Positions 8,760 through 17,176 of a stretch of DNA of 64,000 nucleotides are shown here, piece after piece. The DNA is taken from positions 1 through 64,000 of the forward strand of contig CALMVA010000073.1 in NCBI GenBank assembly GCA_937873035.1, in the 5' to 3' direction. Under the pieces are notes generated by a model. That model was not told the origin of the DNA. It did no database searches and saw only the letters and a list, made by a program, of their open reading frames with translations. The stretch is from an uncultured Sphingomonadaceae bacterium (lineage in GTDB: Bacteria; Pseudomonadota; Alphaproteobacteria; Sphingomonadales; Sphingomonadaceae). The first letter of the stretch is position 1; each line of letters opens with the position of its first letter. A program made the position numbers and the translations under genes.

Positions 8760-9488
8760 ATGAAGAAACTCATTCTCGCGACCACCGCCCTCCTTCTCGT
8801 CACCGCCTGCGGCAAGGGCGGCGACGCAGCGGGCGGATCGAAGGGCGGCGGGGCTGCCGTTTCCGCGCCTGCCGGCACCAAATGGTCTGAAACGACCAAG
8901 ATGACGGCCGATGGCGGGATGCTGATGGGCAATCCCGATGCGCCGGTGAAACTTATCGAATATGGCGCGCTCACCTGCTCGCACTGCGCCGACTTTGCCG
9001 AAAAGTCGAAGGATGAGCTGCGCGCGATGGTGGACAAGGGCACAGTCTCTTGGGAGTTCCGCAACTTCATGCTCAACCCGTTCGATATTCCGGCAGCCTT
9101 GCTCGCCCGGTGCAGCGGGGCAGCGCCCTTCTTCCCGATTGCCGAACAGATGTTTGCCACCCAGCGTGACTGGCTGGGCAAGGCGCAGGCGCTGACGCCC
9201 GCCGACCAGCAGGCGCTTCAGGGCATGAAGCCGCTCCAGCTTTCACAGACGCTGGCCGATAAGCTGGGCCTTGTTGACTTCGTCCAGCAGCGCGGCGTTC
9301 CGGCGGACAAGGCGAAGGCTTGCCTTGCCGACCCCAAGGCGATCGACGCGCTCGTCGCGATGACCGACAAGGCCGTCAACGAATATAAGGTGCAGGGCAC
9401 GCCGACCTTCATCATCAACGGCGTGACGCAGGAAAACACGGCGTCGTGGGAGGTTCTGAAACCCAAGCTGCTCGACGCCGGGGCATAA
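8760..9488 (+). CDS. DsbA-family lipoprotein
   Basis: The protein has 242 residues with a lipoprotein signal (LLVTAC, lipidated Cys at 17) followed by a Gly/Ala/Lys-rich linker, then a thioredoxin-like domain with CSHC at 73-76 and the cis-Pro loop GTPTFIING. It is clearly a paralogue of the preceding gene: same active site, the same GNP(D/K)APVKLIEY-type strand, and the same length of helical insert. A soluble and a lipid-anchored form encoded in tandem suggests a pair acting on envelope thiols. It lies nine bases upstream of smc. Confidence 0.88.
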   Translation: MKKLILATTALLLVTACGKGGDAAGGSKGGGAAVSAPAGTKWSETTKMTADGGMLMGNPDAPVKLIEYGALTCSHCADFAEKSKDELRAMVDKGTVSWEFRNFMLNPFDIPAALLARCSGAAPFFPIAEQMFATQRDWLGKAQALTPADQQALQGMKPLQLSQTLADKLGLVDFVQQRGVPADKAKACLADPKAIDALVAMTDKAVNEYKVQGTPTFIINGVTQENTASWEVLKPKLLDAGA

Positions 9489-9497
9489 GGCCACGCA

Positions 9498-12400
9498 TTG
9501 CGAATCAAGCGCCTCAAACTGACGGGCTTCAAAAGCTTCGTCGATCCGAGCGAGCTTCGCATCGAGCCGGGGCTGACGGGCATTGTCGGCCCCAATGGAT
9601 GTGGCAAATCCAACCTGCTTGAAGCCATCCGCTGGGTGATGGGTGAAGGCAGCGCCAAGTCGCTGCGCGGCGGCGCGATGGACGATGTGATCTTTGCAGG
9701 GACAGAGCGCCGCCCCTCGCGCGATTTTGCCGAAGTCTCGATCCTTGCCGAGCGTGATGCCGCGCATGACGACCGCGAGCTGGAAATCGTCCGTCGCATC
9801 GAACGCGGGGCGGGGTCTGCCTATCGCATCAATGGGCGCGACGTGCGCGCGAAGGACGTGGCGCTCGTCTTTGCAGATGCCGCGACCGGCGCGCACTCCC
9901 CCGCGCTTGTCAGCCAGGGTCGGATCGGTGCTGTCATCGCTGCCAAGCCGGTTGACCGGCGCGCGATGCTGGAAGAGGCGGCAGGCATTTCCGGCCTGCA
10001 CGTGCGGCGCAAGGATGCCGAGCAGAAGCTGCGCGCCACCGAAACCAATCTCAACCGGCTGAACGAAGTCCTCTCCGACATGGAAGGCCGCGCGGGCACG
10101 CTCAGGCGGCAGGCGCGCGCGGCGGAACGCTATCGCAAGCTTTCCGCCGATATTCGTGTGGCCGAAGGGCGGCTCATCTTTGCGCGCTGGCGCGATGCGG
10201 CGGCGGCTGCCGACAAGGCCAAGGCCGAAGCTGCTGCGGCTGAAGAGGCGGTGCAGAAGGCTGCCGAGGCGCAGCGCGCGGCTGCCGCCTGGCAGGCACA
10301 GGCTGTCAGCAAACTGGGCGATCTGCGCGTGGCAGCCATCTCCGCGCGCGACAAGGCCAATGAGGCTGGGCACAAGCTCGCCGCGCTGCGCACCGAACGT
10401 GCGGCACTCGACCGGCGGATTGCAGATCTCGCCGCCCAAACCGAGCGACTTGAGGCAGACCGCACCCGCGAAGGCGCACTCGCCAATGATGCGGCAGAGG
10501 CACTCGTCCGGCTCGATGCCGAAACCAAGGCGCTCGATGCGGCTATCAAGGCCGCCGAAACGGGCCGCCCGGCACTCGCCACGCGGCTTGCCACCGCCGA
10601 AGCCGCCAGCCGCGATGCCGAGGTGGAACTGGCGCAGGCGCTCTCTGCCCAAGCGCGCGAACAGGCCGAGGCGCGCGTTGCCGATGCCGCGATGGCCGCC
10701 GCCTCGAACCGGCTGGAGCGCGCCATGCGTGAAGCGGGCGAGCTTGAGCGGCAATTGGCGGCGCTGGGCGATGAAGCGCCGCTCAAGGCCACACTGGAGG
10801 CCGCGACGCTTGCCAGCACCAAAGCGGCAAACGACGCCGAAGCCGCACAGGCCGCCGTTGCAAATGCAGATGCCGGGCGTGAGGCAGCGAGCGCCGCGCG
10901 CGATGCAGCGCAGACCGAAATGGCGGCGGCGCAGGCGAGCCTTGCGGCGCTCGAAAGCGAAATGCGCGCGCTGGACCGCGCGGTGGCACAAGGCGCATCG
11001 GGCAATCGCGTTCTCGATGCGATCAAGGCTGCACCGGGCTTTGAACTGGCACTTGCCGCCGCCCTTGGCGATGATCTGGACGCCGGGCTGGGCCAAGGCG
11101 GCAAGCGCGGCTGGGCCGGGGCCGACATCACGCCGGGTGATCCGCCACTCCCTTCAGGCGCAGCAGCCCTTGCTGGCAAGGTGAGCGCACCCGCCGAACT
11201 TGCCCGTCGCCTCTCACAGATTGGCGTCGTTGACAGCGATGACGGCACGACGCTTGCCGTTGGCCAGCGCATCGTGACACGCGACGGCCGCCTGCGGCGC
11301 TGGGATGGCTATGTGGCGACCGACCAAGGGGCGGCGGCAGCCGAACGGCTGGTGCGCCTCAACCGGCTCGAAGCGTTGCTTAGCGAGCTTCCGGCGGCGC
11401 AAGAAAGCGTCGAGGCGGCCCGGATGGCGGCGACAACGGCACAGGCCGCGATGGACAACGCCCGCGCTGCCGCCGAAGCTGGTCGCCGGGCACGCGCCGA
11501 AGCAGAAAACAGCGCCCGACAGGCAGGCCGGGCTATGGATCAGGCGCAACAGGCGCTCGAACGGCTCGCCTCGCGCCGGGCCGAAATGGATGAGCGCATC
11601 GCGCGCAGTGCTGCCGAGCGCGCCGAGGCCGAGGTTGAAACCCGCGCAGCCCATGCCGCACGGCTCGCACTGCCCGATGGCAGCGATACGGCGCGCGCGG
11701 TGTTGGCACTCCAGTCGGGCGCAGAGGCCGCGCGCTCCGCTGTCGCGCAGTTGAAGGCCGAAAGCGGCAATCTTGATCGCGCCATCGCGCAGGATCGCGC
11801 GCGGATGGACTCCGCCCGCACCGAGGCGCAAAGCTGGAAGTCGCGCGCGGGCGAAGCCGCCCGCCGCATTGATGAAATGACGAAGCGCGCCAGAGCCGCC
11901 GAAGCCGAGGCGCTGACGCTCGCCGATGCCCCGGCACAACTCGATGGCAAGATTGCCGCGCTTTCGGCGGAGGGCGAAACGCTCTCCGCCGCATCGACGC
12001 AGGCGATTGCCGAAGAGCGCGCCGCCGAAACCGCGCTGCGCGAAATTGAGGCAAAACTCGCCGAGGCGGGCGAGCTACTGGCAAGCGTGCGTGAGGTGCG
12101 CGCAGGGGCCGTCGCCCGCGCTGAAAATCAGGAACTGCGCCGCATCGAAATGGGGCGTGTCTCCGGCGAGCGGTTTGAATGTCCGCCGCCACTGCTGCCC
12201 GAACGCGCAGGCTTTGATGCCGAAAGCGTCCGTCAGGCCGAGGCCGAATCGGGCAGCCATGACCGGCTGTTGGCGGACCGTGAGCGGCTGGGGCCGGTCA
12301 ACCTCGTCGCCGAGCAGGAGCTGGCCGAGATCGAAGGCGAGCACGCCCGCTCGATCACCGAGCGCGACGAGCTGACCGAGGCGATCAACCGCCTGCGCGG

Positions 12401-12914
12401 ATCAATTGGCAGCCTCAACCGCGAAGGGCGTGTGCGCCTGCTTGACGCCTATGAGAAGGTGAACGGCCATTTCCAGCGGCTCTTCACCACATTGTTCAAC
12501 GGGGGGCAGGCGCATCTGGCGCTGGTCGACAGTGATGATCCGCTTGAGGCGGGGCTTGAAATCTTTGCCCAACCGCCGGGCAAGAAGCTGCAATCGCTCA
12601 CGCTGCTTTCAGGCGGTGAGCAGGCGCTGACGGCAGTGGCGCTGATCTTTGGCCTGTTCCTCACCAACCCCGCGCCCATCTGCGTGCTCGATGAAGTCGA
12701 TGCGCCGCTCGATGATGCCAATATCGAACGCTTTTGCGGTCTGCTTGATGTCATGTCGAAGGAGACGGACACGCGCTACCTGATCGTGACGCATAATGCG
12801 GTCACGATGAGCCGGATGCACCGCCTGTTTGGCGTGACGATGATCGAGCGAGGGATTTCCAAGCTCGTCTCGGTTGATCTCGGCGGCGCCGAGCAACTTC
12901 TGGCCGCGGAGTAG
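9498..12914 (+). CDS. smc: Chromosome segregation protein SMC
   Basis: Condensin ATPase of 1138 residues, the normal length. Walker A GPNGCGKS is at residues 31-38. Two long Ala/Glu/Arg-rich coiled coils flank a hinge domain at about residues 490-620, and the C-terminal head carries the ABC signature LSGGEQ and Walker B CVLDEVDAPLDD. The start codon is TTG at 9498. The domain organisation and the start immediately at the conserved RIKRLKLTGFKSF strand leave little doubt. The coiled coils are unusually rich in Ala, a compositional consequence of the high G+C genome. Confidence 0.96.
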   Translation: MRIKRLKLTGFKSFVDPSELRIEPGLTGIVGPNGCGKSNLLEAIRWVMGEGSAKSLRGGAMDDVIFAGTERRPSRDFAEVSILAERDAAHDDRELEIVRRIERGAGSAYRINGRDVRAKDVALVFADAATGAHSPALVSQGRIGAVIAAKPVDRRAMLEEAAGISGLHVRRKDAEQKLRATETNLNRLNEVLSDMEGRAGTLRRQARAAERYRKLSADIRVAEGRLIFARWRDAAAAADKAKAEAAAAEEAVQKAAEAQRAAAAWQAQAVSKLGDLRVAAISARDKANEAGHKLAALRTERAALDRRIADLAAQTERLEADRTREGALANDAAEALVRLDAETKALDAAIKAAETGRPALATRLATAEAASRDAEVELAQALSAQAREQAEARVADAAMAAASNRLERAMREAGELERQLAALGDEAPLKATLEAATLASTKAANDAEAAQAAVANADAGREAASAARDAAQTEMAAAQASLAALESEMRALDRAVAQGASGNRVLDAIKAAPGFELALAAALGDDLDAGLGQGGKRGWAGADITPGDPPLPSGAAALAGKVSAPAELARRLSQIGVVDSDDGTTLAVGQRIVTRDGRLRRWDGYVATDQGAAAAERLVRLNRLEALLSELPAAQESVEAARMAATTAQAAMDNARAAAEAGRRARAEAENSARQAGRAMDQAQQALERLASRRAEMDERIARSAAERAEAEVETRAAHAARLALPDGSDTARAVLALQSGAEAARSAVAQLKAESGNLDRAIAQDRARMDSARTEAQSWKSRAGEAARRIDEMTKRARAAEAEALTLADAPAQLDGKIAALSAEGETLSAASTQAIAEERAAETALREIEAKLAEAGELLASVREVRAGAVARAENQELRRIEMGRVSGERFECPPPLLPERAGFDAESVRQAEAESGSHDRLLADRERLGPVNLVAEQELAEIEGEHARSITERDELTEAINRLRGSIGSLNREGRVRLLDAYEKVNGHFQRLFTTLFNGGQAHLALVDSDDPLEAGLEIFAQPPGKKLQSLTLLSGGEQALTAVALIFGLFLTNPAPICVLDEVDAPLDDANIERFCGLLDVMSKETDTRYLIVTHNAVTMSRMHRLFGVTMIERGISKLVSVDLGGAEQLLAAE

Positions 12915-12919
12915 CCAAT

Positions 12920-13627
12920 ATGTCGCATGATAACCGCATCGAGAGCATCGCCTTTCTTCTCTTCCCCGGCGTGACCCAGCTTGATCTGACCGGCCCGGCG
13001 CAGGTTCTTTCACGCCTGCCCGGCGCCAGGGTGCATCTGGTGTGGGAAGGCCTTGATCCTGTGCCGACCGATGCGGGTTTTTCCATCCTCCCGACGACGC
13101 GCTTTGCCGATCTGCCCCATCCTGATCTCCTCTGCATCCCCGGCGGCATGGGGATTACCGATGTCATCAATAATGATGCCGCACTCGGCTGGGTGCAGCA
13201 GGCAGGCGCAGACGCAAAATGGGTGACAAGCGTCTGCACCGGCGCGCTTATTCTGGGCGCGGCGGGGCTGTTGCAAAACTATTCGGCCACCACCCACTGG
13301 GCCTGGCACGAACATCTGGCGCTGTTCGGTGCGCTGCCGGTGCACGCACGCTCGGTGGTCGACCGCAACCGGATGACGGGGGGCGGCGTGACGGCAGGGA
13401 TTGATTTTGCGCTGGCGCTTGTCGCCAGGCTTGCGGGTGATGATGTTGCCCGCACAATCCAGCTTGCGCTGGAATATGATCCTGCACCGCCGCTTGATGC
13501 CGGGTCGCCCGACAAGGCGGGGGCGGAGATCGTTGCCAACTACAAAGCGCGGGCGGACCGGCTCGCGCCAAATCGCGTGGCCGACCTGAAGGCTGCGGCT
13601 GCGCGGCTGGGATTCAACGCGCTTTAG
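12920..13627 (+). CDS. DJ-1/PfpI family protein
   Basis: The protein has 235 residues with the glutamine-amidotransferase-like fold of the DJ-1/PfpI superfamily. The nucleophile elbow is VTSVCTGALILG (Cys106), preceded by CIPGGMG. This arrangement is shared with isonitrile hydratase (InhA) and with the N-terminal domain of AraC-type GATase regulators, but no DNA-binding domain follows. It might be an isonitrile hydratase-like enzyme; the substrate is not deducible. It starts six bases after smc and its stop overlaps the convergent regulator gene by four bases. Confidence 0.85.
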   Translation: MSHDNRIESIAFLLFPGVTQLDLTGPAQVLSRLPGARVHLVWEGLDPVPTDAGFSILPTTRFADLPHPDLLCIPGGMGITDVINNDAALGWVQQAGADAKWVTSVCTGALILGAAGLLQNYSATTHWAWHEHLALFGALPVHARSVVDRNRMTGGGVTAGIDFALALVARLAGDDVARTIQLALEYDPAPPLDAGSPDKAGAEIVANYKARADRLAPNRVADLKAAAARLGFNAL

Positions 13628-14736
13628 GCCGCCTGTTTGCCGACGCCATATTTGCGCATCTTCTCGATGAGCGTGGTGCGCTTGAGCGTCAGCAGACGCG
13701 CCGCTTCTGAGATGACGCCATCAGCGGCTTCCAGCGCCATCTGGATACGCTCCTGCTCAACCGTTTCGATGAGCACCTTGAGGTCGATCGGCGCAGTCCG
13801 GTCCACCGGCATATTCACGACATTGCTCGGCGCGGCAGGCACGAACGACACCGGCTTGGTGACGACCGGCGCCGGCGCATCGGCAACTGCGACGCCCGCC
13901 GCGATGCGGGCCTGAAGATCAACAACGCGCACCGGGCGGTTGGAGCGCAGGCCAAGCAACTGCTCCACCTCTTCTGCGCTGATGACCATACCGCCGAACA
14001 GGATGTCGGCCCGCTCGACCACGTTGCGCAGTTCTCGAACATTGCCGGGCCAATCATGCGCCATCAGCCGCATCATCGCATCCAGATCAAACTGCGCGCG
14101 GGCAGGCGCTGCGCGGGTCTTGCGAAAATGCTCGATAAGGAGCGGAATATCTTCAACGCGCTCGGCCAGCGACGGGACGTTGATCGGCACCACGCCAAGG
14201 CGGAAATACAGATCTTCGCGGAAGCGGTTTTCGTCAATCGCCACATCGATATTCTGGTGCGTGGCAGAAATGATGCGGACATTGGAGGCAATCGGCGCGC
14301 CGCCGCCAACACGCTGCACAAGCCCGTCTTCCAGAACGCGCAGCAGCTTTACCTGCATATCAAAGCGCATATCGCCGATTTCATCGAGAAAGAGCGTGCC
14401 TTTATTGGCTTCTTCAAAGCGACCGATGCGGCGGGTGGCGGCCCCCGTAAACGCGCCCCGCTCATGGCCGAACAATTCCGATTCCATCAATTCAGCGGGG
14501 ATCGCGCCGCAATTCAGCGCAACAAAGGCCTCACCGGCACGGGCGCTGGCGGCATGGATGGCACGGGCGACCAGTTCCTTGCCCGAACCGGACGGCCCGG
14601 TAATCAGAACTGAGGCGTCGCTCTGCGCGACGCGTGCGATGATCTGGCGCAACGCGCGGACCGCCGGGCTGTTGCCCACGATCAGCTCGTCGCACTCAAA
14701 CCTCTGCTCACACCCCCGTGTTGCAACCATCATCAT
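13624..14736 (-). CDS. Sigma-54-dependent activator without receiver domain (FleQ/FlbD-like)
   Basis: The protein has about 370 residues. It starts almost directly with the AAA+ sigma-54 interaction domain: Walker A GPSGSGKE, the GAFTGA loop that contacts sigma-54, Walker B LFLDEIGDM, and the arginine-finger region. A Pro/Val-rich linker of about 60 residues leads to a Fis-type helix-turn-helix (ISEAARLLTLKRTTLIEKMRKYGV) like that of FleQ. There is no receiver or other N-terminal sensor. The ATG at 14736 follows a GGTGGA-like Shine-Dalgarno; a GTG at 14751 is an alternative. An inverted repeat lies immediately upstream. Targets are unknown; relatives regulate motility or exopolysaccharide. 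Confidence 0.85.
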   Translation of the reverse strand: MMMVATRGCEQRFECDELIVGNSPAVRALRQIIARVAQSDASVLITGPSGSGKELVARAIHAASARAGEAFVALNCGAIPAELMESELFGHERGAFTGAATRRIGRFEEANKGTLFLDEIGDMRFDMQVKLLRVLEDGLVQRVGGGAPIASNVRIISATHQNIDVAIDENRFREDLYFRLGVVPINVPSLAERVEDIPLLIEHFRKTRAAPARAQFDLDAMMRLMAHDWPGNVRELRNVVERADILFGGMVISAEEVEQLLGLRSNRPVRVVDLQARIAAGVAVADAPAPVVTKPVSFVPAAPSNVVNMPVDRTAPIDLKVLIETVEQERIQMALEAADGVISEAARLLTLKRTTLIEKMRKYGVGKQAA

Positions 14737-14748
14737 CTCAAATCCACC

Positions 14749-14784
14749 CACCTGTTTGTGTCCGTTTCAGACACTCAACAGGTG
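14749..14784. promoter_or_regulatory. Inverted repeat in the leader of the sigma-54 activator gene
   Basis: An 8-bp outer arm (CACCTGTT at 14749-14756, AACAGGTG at 14777-14784) and a 5-bp inner arm (GTGTC at 14758-14762, GACAC at 14770-14774) are separated by small bulges, with a 7-base centre. It lies 13 bases upstream of the chosen start codon, so it could be an operator or an RNA hairpin over the translation start region. Confidence 0.6.
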
Positions 14785-14920
14785 CGCCGACGAGGTTACC
14801 AAGATATAAATTTGAGCCACCAGAGCGGGAATTAACCTATATAAATCAATACCATATTGAGTGGTGATTACACCATTATGGCACTAATTCCGGTCTATTC
14901 CCGCCTAAGTGATTGAAGGA

Positions 14921-15682
14921 TCAGGATCCTGTCCAGTTCGGCGCGCGCTTCTGCGCGAAAGCGGCGGCGCCTTCGCGCGCATCGTTCGAGCTAAAGACTT
15001 TGGCCGTAAGTTCGTATTGCTTCTTCCACTGTTCGTCCTGCGACCAGTCCTGCTGCTCACGAATCACCTGCTTGGAGGCGGCGACCGCCAGCGGACCATT
15101 GGCGCTGATCGCTTCGGCAAGCGCCAGTGCGCCTTCAAGCGCCGCGCCATCGACGATGCGGTTGATGAGGCCCATGTCATAAGCACGTGCCGCACTCACA
15201 AAATCACCCGTCAGCGCAAGCTCCATGGCAAGCCGCTGCGGAATCTGGCGTGGCAGGCGGACAAGACCGCCGGCTGCCGCCGCCAGCCCGCGTTTCACTT
15301 CGGGAATACCGAACTTGGAATCCTTGTTGGCGACAATGAGATCGCACGCGAGGGCAATTTCAAAGCCACCGGCCAGCGCATAGCCATCAACGGCGGCAAT
15401 GAGCGGCTTCTTGGGCGGCGCTTCAGTGAGCCCGGCAAAGCCGCGGCCCGGCACTTGCGGCGTTTCCCCCGCGAGGAAGCCCTTCAAGTCCATGCCCGAA
15501 CAGAAAGTGCCACCCGCACCCGTAATGATGCCAACGCGCAGTTCGGGATCGGCGTCGAGCTTGTCCATCGCCGCCGCCACGCCTTCGGCCAGCGCCTTGT
15601 TGGCAGCGTTCTTCGCTTCCGGGCGGTTGAGCGTAACGATCAGGACATTGCCGCGGACTTCGGTCAACACGGGATCAGACAT
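14921..15682 (-). CDS. Enoyl-CoA hydratase/isomerase (crotonase) family protein
   Basis: The protein has 253 residues from the ATG at 15682, which has AGAGAGGAA upstream; an in-frame extension to 15757 has no such support. Crotonase fold markers are the first oxyanion-hole strand GGTFCSGMDLKGF and the second, YALAGGFEIALACDLIVA. The usual second catalytic Glu position falls in FGIPEVKRGLAAAAGG, where Glu is followed by Val, compatible with hydratase activity. It probably acts in fatty-acid or branched acyl-CoA degradation. A dyad resembling the one in front of the acyl-CoA dehydrogenase genes lies 37 bases upstream. Confidence 0.88.
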   Translation of the reverse strand: MSDPVLTEVRGNVLIVTLNRPEAKNAANKALAEGVAAAMDKLDADPELRVGIITGAGGTFCSGMDLKGFLAGETPQVPGRGFAGLTEAPPKKPLIAAVDGYALAGGFEIALACDLIVANKDSKFGIPEVKRGLAAAAGGLVRLPRQIPQRLAMELALTGDFVSAARAYDMGLINRIVDGAALEGALALAEAISANGPLAVAASKQVIREQQDWSQDEQWKKQYELTAKVFSSNDAREGAAAFAQKRAPNWTGS

Positions 15683-15718
15683 TGGGATTCCTCTCTTGCT
15701 TGACGCCGGGGCATCCGG

Positions 15719-15736
15719 CTTTACGTTTCCGTAAAG
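15719..15736. promoter_or_regulatory. 18-bp dyad upstream of the crotonase gene
   Basis: CTTTACG and CGTAAAG arms (15719-15725, 15730-15736) flank a TTTC centre. The site is upstream of the crotonase start on the minus strand and shares the core pattern TnACGTTnnCGTnA with the palindrome at 57355-57370. Confidence 0.55.
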
Positions 15737-15763
15737 GGAATTGCCGGTGCGACGCAAGAGGGA

Positions 15764-15789
15764 AAGGGTGGAGCCTGCGCCCCACCCTT
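15764..15789 (-). terminator. Probable terminator of the type I secretion operon
   Basis: A perfect 8-bp stem (15764-15771 with 15782-15789) has a 10-base loop. On the minus strand it is followed by a short TTTCC run. It lies ten bases after the stop of the HlyD-family gene. The short U-tract makes it a moderate terminator. Confidence 0.55.
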
Positions 15790-15799
15790 CTTTGTAGGT

Positions 15800-17176
15800 C
15801 TACCGCTCCCGTCCCGCCACAGCGCGGGCCGACTCGATGGGGCTGACGAGATAGTCCATCAGGCTGCGCGATCCGGTGCGGACATCGGCGGTGACCAACA
15901 TACCGGGGCGTAACGTGAAGCGCGCCGCCTCCTTTCGATCAAGTTCGACGCGGACGGGATAGACAAAACCCATCTTCTCATCAGGAACGGCATCTGCCCC
16001 GACCGAGACGATGCGTCCGGCAATCGTGCCGTGGCGGCTGAACGGATAGGCGTGGACCTTGACCGACACCTTTTGGCCAAGCTTGACGAAGCCAACGTCT
16101 GAATTGGCCAGCTTGGCATCCGCAATCAGCCCGCCATCGGGCACGATGGCCATGATCGGGCGCAACCCTTCCACCGTGCCGCCTTCGGTGTGGACGGCAA
16201 GCTGCGAAACTGTGCCGCTGACAGGGGCCACAAGACGCCCAAAGCCGGCGCGCTGTGATACCTTGGCATATTCGCCCTGACGCTGTGCGACCTCGGCTTC
16301 CGCCGTGATGAGCGTCTGGAGCAGCTCTGCCCGCCCGCCAACGCCTGTGCCATAGCCCCGGTTGCGCGCAGCCCCCGCTTCGGCAGACGCGCGCGCCGCG
16401 GTTTGCAAGGCGGCTTCACGATCCCGCTCGGCGGCCACGCGCTGGCGACGCATTTCAAGCACGCGCAATTTTGACACATAGCCCTTAGCGAGCAGCGCCT
16501 CGTTTGCGGCCAACTGCTGGTCGAGCAGCGGCAGGCTTTCCGAAATCTTGCGCGCCTGGATACGCGCTTCGCTTGCAGCGATTGCGGCCGCCCGGCTCGT
16601 TTCCGACTGTTCGCTCGACTGCGAGCGGATCTGCGCCAGCTGCGCACGGGCAAAGGCTTCATGATCGCGCGCCATTTGCGGTGTGGCTCCCGCCGGAGCG
16701 GAAAAGACGAAGCCGCGCCCATCGAGCGCATCAAGAACGGCGCGCGCACGCGCCACCGTCAACTGCGCGGCCAGCAGCGCATCGCGCCCCTGCGTCAGCT
16801 CCGCGCTGGAGATTGTCGGGTCCAGCTCAACAAGAAGCTGGCCCTTCACCACCTTCTGCCCATCCTTCACGTAGATGCGGCGGACGATGCCGGGTTCAGC
16901 CGGCTGAACGAGCTTGATGCTTCCCGCCGGGCTCAACTGCCCTTCAGCCGAAGCGACAATGTCGACGCGGCCAGCGATAAGCCACACCAGCATTACGGCA
17001 AGCCCGGCCAGCAGCACATAGGCCGTGCGCCGCCCCATGGGGGAAACGGGTCGTTCCACAAGTTCAAGCGCGGCGGGCAGAAACGCGGTTTCGCTCACCT
17101 TGTCGCGGGCTTCGCGCTGGCGCTCCTGCTTCAGGGCCTCGCGGATGCTGGCCCAGGTCTCTGCATAGGCGCTCAT
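15800..17176 (-). CDS. HlyD-family type I secretion adaptor (membrane fusion protein)
   Basis: The protein has 458 residues: a cytoplasmic N-terminus of about 45 residues, one membrane helix (YVLLAGLAVMLVWLIAG, about 50-67), a lipoyl/biotinyl-like half motif (GSIKLVQPAEPGIVRRIYVKDGQKV), a long Ala/Arg/Gln-rich coiled-coil hairpin, and a C-terminal beta barrel with the second half motif (RAGFGRLVAPVSGTV). It bridges the inner-membrane exporter to a TolC-type channel. Its start overlaps the exporter stop by ATGA, so the two are co-translated. No outer-membrane TolC gene and no recognisable RTX substrate is next to it. Confidence 0.9.
   Translation of the reverse strand: MSAYAETWASIREALKQERQREARDKVSETAFLPAALELVERPVSPMGRRTAYVLLAGLAVMLVWLIAGRVDIVASAEGQLSPAGSIKLVQPAEPGIVRRIYVKDGQKVVKGQLLVELDPTISSAELTQGRDALLAAQLTVARARAVLDALDGRGFVFSAPAGATPQMARDHEAFARAQLAQIRSQSSEQSETSRAAAIAASEARIQARKISESLPLLDQQLAANEALLAKGYVSKLRVLEMRRQRVAAERDREAALQTAARASAEAGAARNRGYGTGVGGRAELLQTLITAEAEVAQRQGEYAKVSQRAGFGRLVAPVSGTVSQLAVHTEGGTVEGLRPIMAIVPDGGLIADAKLANSDVGFVKLGQKVSVKVHAYPFSRHGTIAGRIVSVGADAVPDEKMGFVYPVRVELDRKEAARFTLRPGMLVTADVRTGSRSLMDYLVSPIESARAVAGRER

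Noticed and set aside
9243..11096. A 617-codon minus-strand frame inside smc
   Set aside because: The antisense composition is Cys/Gly/Arg-rich and non-globular, and smc is unmistakable in the other direction.
14879..14884. TGGCAC resembling the -24 element of a sigma-54 promoter
   Set aside because: The -12 TTGC element is absent at the required five-base spacing (CCGG instead), so it is not counted as a promoter.
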